A stretch of 64,000 nucleotides of DNA, taken from Torreya grandis. Its lineage: Eukaryota > Streptophyta > Pinopsida > Cupressales > Taxaceae. Positions 59,837-64,000 of this stretch are shown here, in pieces. How positions within the stretch are numbered: position 1 is the stretch's first letter; every line of letters begins with the position of its first letter. Both the position numbers and the translations under genes were made by a program. The notes beneath the pieces are model-generated. The model searched no databases, was not told where the DNA came from, and saw only the letters and a program-made list of their open reading frames with translations. Location: NCBI GenBank assembly GCA_037957365.1, contig JARHVA010004091.1, positions 1,454,001 to 1,518,000 of the forward strand, written 5' to 3'.

Positions 59837-60760
59837 TTAATGGAGTGATTAAAGAAGTATATGCAGGGTAACCATAAGGTTTTGATGTAAAGGCTAAATA
59901 TTTTTTGGTATATAAGTTTATTAAGGTTTTATATGGGCTAAAACAAGATCTAAGAGATTAGTACTTATGAATTTATACCTTTTTATTGGATCAAGATTTG
60001 TAATAAGTCAAAATGAACTAACTCTTTACATATAAGCATTGAATTCTAATGTTTTATATTTATGTCTCTATGTAGATGAATTTACCTTTACATGTAGCTC
60101 TATGGATATGTTGAATAGATTCTAGGAAGATATTAAATCAAATTTTATATGAATGATCTCGTAATTATGAATTATTTATTTTACTTGTAAGTCCATAAAA
60201 AATAGAAAGTATTCATTTATCAATCCAAGTATGCATATGGCATGCTAAAGAAGTCCAATATTTAAGATTTTAAGCCGATAGACACTCTAATTTCAAGTGG
60301 ATAAAATATTATAATGGATTATAGAAGCACTTCATCTTATGAGAATACTGTTAGAATCATGGCAAGAGGTTTGTTGTATCTCACTATGACAAGGCTTGAT
60401 ATTAGTTATGTGTTATCACTAATTTCTATATTTATGGGTGAACCATCACTTAAGAATTTTTAAGCACTAAAGAGAAATTTTAGATATTAAATAGGTACTT
60501 ATAATCATGGTATTAATTTTAGACTAGAAAGGTATTTATGTCTTATTAGATACATAGATTTAGATTGGAGAGGATCTATTGATGATAAGAAGTAAAATTT
60601 AAGTTATTACTTGACATTGAGAAGTTAAATATCTTATATTGAAGATAAATATATATATAAAATATTTACATCATATTTCACACAATAAATATGGCTAACA
60701 TTGTTGAATAAGATCAATGAAATACTCAAGGAGATGATATGAATCTCACCTCTTTATATC
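59837..60760 (+). pseudogene. Ty1/copia reverse transcriptase/RNase H, 3' part, after the insertion
   Basis: After TTAAT the frame reads NGVIKEVY, then VLYGLKQDLRD (usual YGLKQAPRxW), LCLYVDEFTF (usual YVDDLIF, second Asp changed to Glu), and later SLWQGLILVMCYH-like residues corresponding to the TRPDIxYAV region. A terminal RNase H is only faintly readable before the purine tract at 60760. Stops are frequent. Together with 47310-47778 it forms one original domain. Confidence 0.8.
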
Positions 60761-60771
60761 AAAGCAGGGAA

Positions 60772-61595
60772 TGTTGTGATGTCAATATAGACACTTGAGT
60801 TCTATTTTTAGACTTAGTATATTTTATATTTTAGGTATTTTGTAAGATTATTTAATGAATTTATTACTTAATTATTTTTTTCATCACTTTTAGACACATT
60901 CTAATGATTTCTTTAGAAATAGTTAGAACTCGCAATTAAATCTACTTCATTGTCTAAGTACTAGAATGAGTTCCCAAGTGGTGGGGCCCATTTTTAGTGT
61001 TAGTTAAGTGAAAAACATGTATTTAATTCATCCCATTTTAAAGTAATTTTGGATGATAAATTTTAATATTTATATCTTGTGGTATTCAATTGATAGTGGC
61101 TTTGTGAATGATGACCAAAACATTATATGTTAGTGTTAGTGGTTCTCGTAGTTGTATTTTGAGTTTTTCTTTAGTTACTTTAAGTTATCTTGGAGTTTAA
61201 TTATAGAAGTATATTTTTATATTACTTATTTTTAAATTAAATTTATTTATTTAGTTTTTACTTTATGATTTTCTAAAAATAACTTGTCATACAAGTTATC
61301 TTGTAAAAGGCTTGTTTTAAGATTTCTTTATTTAATAAAATTGCACACAATAAAAGTGTAGTGAATTAATTCAAATTGAGAAGTTTTTTTTATGTTTTAT
61401 ATTTTATATTATTTTAGGTATAAATTAATTTATAACAACAATCATATCATTTCAATTTTGAAGTTACTCAGTACACTTTTTGATCAAAAAAATCATTCAC
61501 AATACAACTAATAATTTTATGGGGTAGTTTTGGTGATACATAGCTTTGATTTTAAAGATAAAAAAATCTGATTTTCACTCCATCAAATAATTACA
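60772..61595 (+). repeat. 3' LTR of the interrupted copia element
   Basis: Starts TGTTGTGATGTC after CAAAGCAGGGAA and matches 44978-45815. Right end estimated at ATAATTACA. Confidence 0.8.
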
Positions 61596-62527
61596 AACCT
61601 TTAGTTATTACCCTTTGGGTTGTGTTCACTAGTTACATATAGAATTAGTATATATGAAAACCTATAATTTAAACAAACTGTACTTAGTAATACCTCTCTA
61701 TTTTGACTTTGATACTACTTATTTAAATCCTTAGCTTATTTTCTTTCTATACTAAATCATTTAGCCCATTATTATTTTTTATTATGTGAAAACAATATCA
61801 ACCAACCCAATATAGTTTTGTGTGCCTGTATACCTTCATTGGCTAAGTTGATATAGTTGATTTTTTTTAGTTTAATCCTATCTATATTAGTTGGCTCATT
61901 ATAGTTCTATTCTTACTACCAAATACATCAACCAAATCAATATATTTTAAATTATATCACCCTCTTGCCAACTTTATTAGCTAACCTAAAATATTTAATT
62001 TTTTTACCATATTATATCATCTAGCCTAATACATTTTTTTAATCTCATGTTTTAGTTCCAAACTATATCGACCATATAGATAGAGTCTATTTTTATATTT
62101 TTTTAGAATTAATTAAACTAACCATCTTGACTCAATTTATATTTATTCTTCCACTATTGAGCATATTTTGGACCAATCCAAATAGAAAACCTATCAAGAC
62201 TTTTGAAAAAAATTTAACAATCTTAATGCTATTGAACTAACCAATATTAATAAAGTCTCCAAAAAATATTTCATGCCTTATAATTCTTCCATTACTCAAG
62301 GACAAATTCCAAGCAATTATCATATGTATTTCACTAGATCTAAAATATATAATCCATATCATAATCTTAAAAACACTAAATGAGGGTCACGTACTTCAAT
62401 ACAATAAGGTTGAATGATAATTTGATATTGATTATATAGACAAGATGATAATCTATCTTGATGAACATATTGAGCATAAGGGAAAGGACCCTATGGTTTT
62501 TTATCATCTCATGATGGCACCCCATAT
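61596..62527. other. AT-rich flank with degenerate CCAACCCAATA tandem repeats
   Basis: Phrases like TATCAACCAACCCAATATAG, ATTGGCTAAGTTGATATAG, CATCAACCAAATCAATATA and TTAGCTAACCTAAAATA recur between about 61795 and 62090, continuing the motif seen at 44395-44580. No gene. Confidence 0.5.
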
Positions 62528-62890
62528 GAAGTATCCTCTTTCCCTTACTCATAACTTCTCTAAAGGACTTGGGGAAAATAATTTTTCATCTTCTTCATTT
62601 ACTTCATTTTCCATCATGTTTATATAGATACTAACATTTGTGTCTCTATTTTAGTGGGACTACCCAAAGTGCTCACATTAACACCACTATCAATGCTACA
62701 TCTGGTGATGAATTATCCTCTTTCCCTTAATCATGACTTCTCTAAAGGACTTGGGGAAAATAATTTTTCATCTTATTTATTTAATTCATTTTCCATAATT
62801 TTTATATAGATACTAACATTTGGGTTTCTATTTTAGTGAGACTACCCAAAGTGCTCACATTAATACCACTATCAATGCTACATCTGGTGC
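62528..62890 (+). repeat. 182-bp tandem duplication
   Basis: Units 62528-62709 and 62710-62890 share TCCTCTTTCCCTTA, CTTCTCTAAAGGACTTGGGG, TATAGATACTAACATTTG and ACCACTATCAATGCTACATC at a constant 182-bp offset, about 92 percent alike. Confidence 0.92.
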
Positions 62891-63139
62891 ATCTCAATGG
62901 GCTATTTAAGCATATTATTCCTATCAAAATACTCTTGGTTCTAATAAAATCATCTTCCAAACAATGATATAAATGGATAAAATTCAATAAAATAATAACA
63001 CTCAGATGATGTCAATGTAAAACCAAATTTATAAAGAGCAAAATTGACCTCAATAGCTTTAATGGGGAGTTTCAAACCAAAAATAACCCCCGCACTCCCT
63101 TTGAGATACTCATGGTAGTCTCATTATTGTTAAGCACAT

Positions 63140-63260
63140 GATATACTAAGAGGGGGGTGAATCAATATATCATATATCATATAAAACTTTTACTTAATCA
63201 AACTCCACATAACCATACATTCAAGATATGCAATAAAACTAAAATAATAACATGCACCAC

Positions 63261-63344
<84 letters not shown>

Positions 63345-64000
63345 ATATTTTTATGTGTAAACCCATTGTGGGAAAAACTATAGAGAAAAATCTCAAGTAT
63401 ATGAATGAGTACCAACTCAAATTACAAATTCTTCAAGCACCAACGTGCATGAGCACCAACCCCTTTATTGAGCACCAACACAACAACTATATGTGAGCAC
63501 CAACCCATAATAGCAACAACCCCTCTTATGTAAAACATAAGTATCTCTTAATTTTTATTTCTTGACAAATGATAACACACTACTATATCTCTTTATTTTC
63601 TCTCGTATACTCTTCTAATCTAGATATAAAAATTAGAAACCATACTCTCCCTTTCATCTTACAAATGGCTTCCCAAGCCTCCTTTTATAGCTTTCCAAAT
63701 GACCTTTGGCATTCACCCTTTGTGACCCTTCAACCCTTATGGATAATGGTGTGAAATTTACATGATACTTCAAATTATTACATATGAAAAGTCACATGGT
63801 GACCCTTCAAGGTAAAATGCATCTTTTCCATCTTTTATCTTTATCTAGTGACTCTTTGAATTCCTCAAGGTGGCCCTTTATGGGAAAATGCATCATTTCC
63901 CTCTTTTGTCTTTAGTGGTGACTCTTTGACTTCCTCATGGGCCCTCTTTTATATTTATGCAACAAAGAATATATATATTAATATATAAATAATATTAACA
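63140..64000. other. Probable retroelement terminus (unclassified) with (GA)40 tract
   Basis: TACTAAGAGGGGGGTGAATCA at 63143-63163 and ...CCATTGTGGGAAAAACTATAGAGAAAAATCTC at 63363-63394 resemble phrases common in plant LTR-element termini; this is recall of a general pattern, not a match. GAGCACCAAC recurs at about 63450-63505. No gene supported, and it continues beyond the window. Confidence 0.35.
63263..63342. repeat. (GA)n microsatellite
   Basis: 40 uninterrupted GA units. Confidence 0.98.

Larger units (their letters stand above)
44978..61595 (+). mobile_element. Ty1/copia element, interrupted in reverse transcriptase by a gypsy element
   Basis: LTRs 44978-45815 and 60772-61595 (about 830 bp, starting TGTTG) share GAATGAGTTCCCAAGTGGTGGG and GTTACTCAGTACACTTTT landmarks. 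A purine tract CAAAGCAGGGAA precedes the right LTR. The interior has gag with zinc knuckle (45889-46740), degraded protease/integrase territory, and reverse transcriptase that stops at 47778 and resumes at 59842. Excluding the 12-kb insertion the element is about 4.6 kb, so integrase is partly lost. The target duplication is unclear (ATTAG left, TTTAG right at best). By eye LTR identity is about 80-85 percent. Confidence 0.85.

Noticed and set aside
63190..63420. Leu-Ser repeat peptide on the minus strand.
   Set aside because: Translation of the (GA)n microsatellite.

Overview
This window looks like repeat-dense, AT-rich nuclear DNA from a plant with a large genome, probably a seed plant. The evidence is a Tat-lineage Ty3/gypsy pol with an extra RNase H, a plant mobile domain (PMD) ORF, a Tekay/Del-like gypsy element with 3.7-kb LTRs, and Ty1/copia elements with tRNA-Met primer sites. 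I found no intact host gene, tRNA, rRNA or CRISPR array. Essentially everything recognisable is transposable element or simple repeat. All coding remnants carry stops, so they are listed as pseudogenes. Species cannot be named from the sequence.

Layout. (1) Positions 1-6135 hold a decayed plus-strand Tat-like gypsy element in the order gag end, protease, archaeal-type RNase H, reverse transcriptase, native RNase H, integrase, followed by an irregular GTTCAA-rich tract. (2) Positions 7451-27806 hold a plus-strand gag-only element with ~1.95-kb direct repeats. Its right repeat is split by (3) a 12-kb minus-strand gag-only LTR element at 15062-27134. That element has canonical TG...CA ends, a perfect 5-bp target duplication, a primer site, a polypurine tract, a long gag, no pol, and an antisense PMD ORF. 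(4) Positions 28491-32410 hold a truncated minus-strand Ty1/copia element (gag, protease, pre-integrase only) flanked by a 128-bp direct duplication instead of the usual 5 bp. (5) About 32860-43624 holds three diverged copies of a ~1.1-1.4 kb LTR-like repeat. Two of them bracket a fossil minus-strand Tat-type gag/protease, a perfect 110-bp-arm palindrome on a TA tract, a 60-bp tandem array, and a plus-strand gypsy gag fragment with its own primer site. (6) Positions 44978-61595 hold a plus-strand Ty1/copia element. Its reverse transcriptase is interrupted at 47779-59836 by (7) a minus-strand Tekay/Del-like gypsy element with a perfect TTAAT target duplication. (8) Positions 61596-64000 hold degenerate tandem repeats, a 182-bp tandem duplication and a (GA)40 tract in a probable further retroelement terminus.

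Order of events: the nesting gives a clear relative order (2 before 3; 6 before 7). By eye the LTR pairs of 3 and 4 are the most alike (youngest) and those of 5 the least alike. Most recognisable nonsense codons look like former Gln or Arg codons (CAR to TAR, CGA to TGA), as expected from cytosine deamination in silenced repeats.

Best leads for something unusual: the antisense PMD ORF in a pol-less element, the 128-bp flanking duplication, the CCGACGTCGG palindrome arrays shared by two unrelated element classes, and the perfect palindrome. All alignments were made by eye; percentages and lineage names are estimates.
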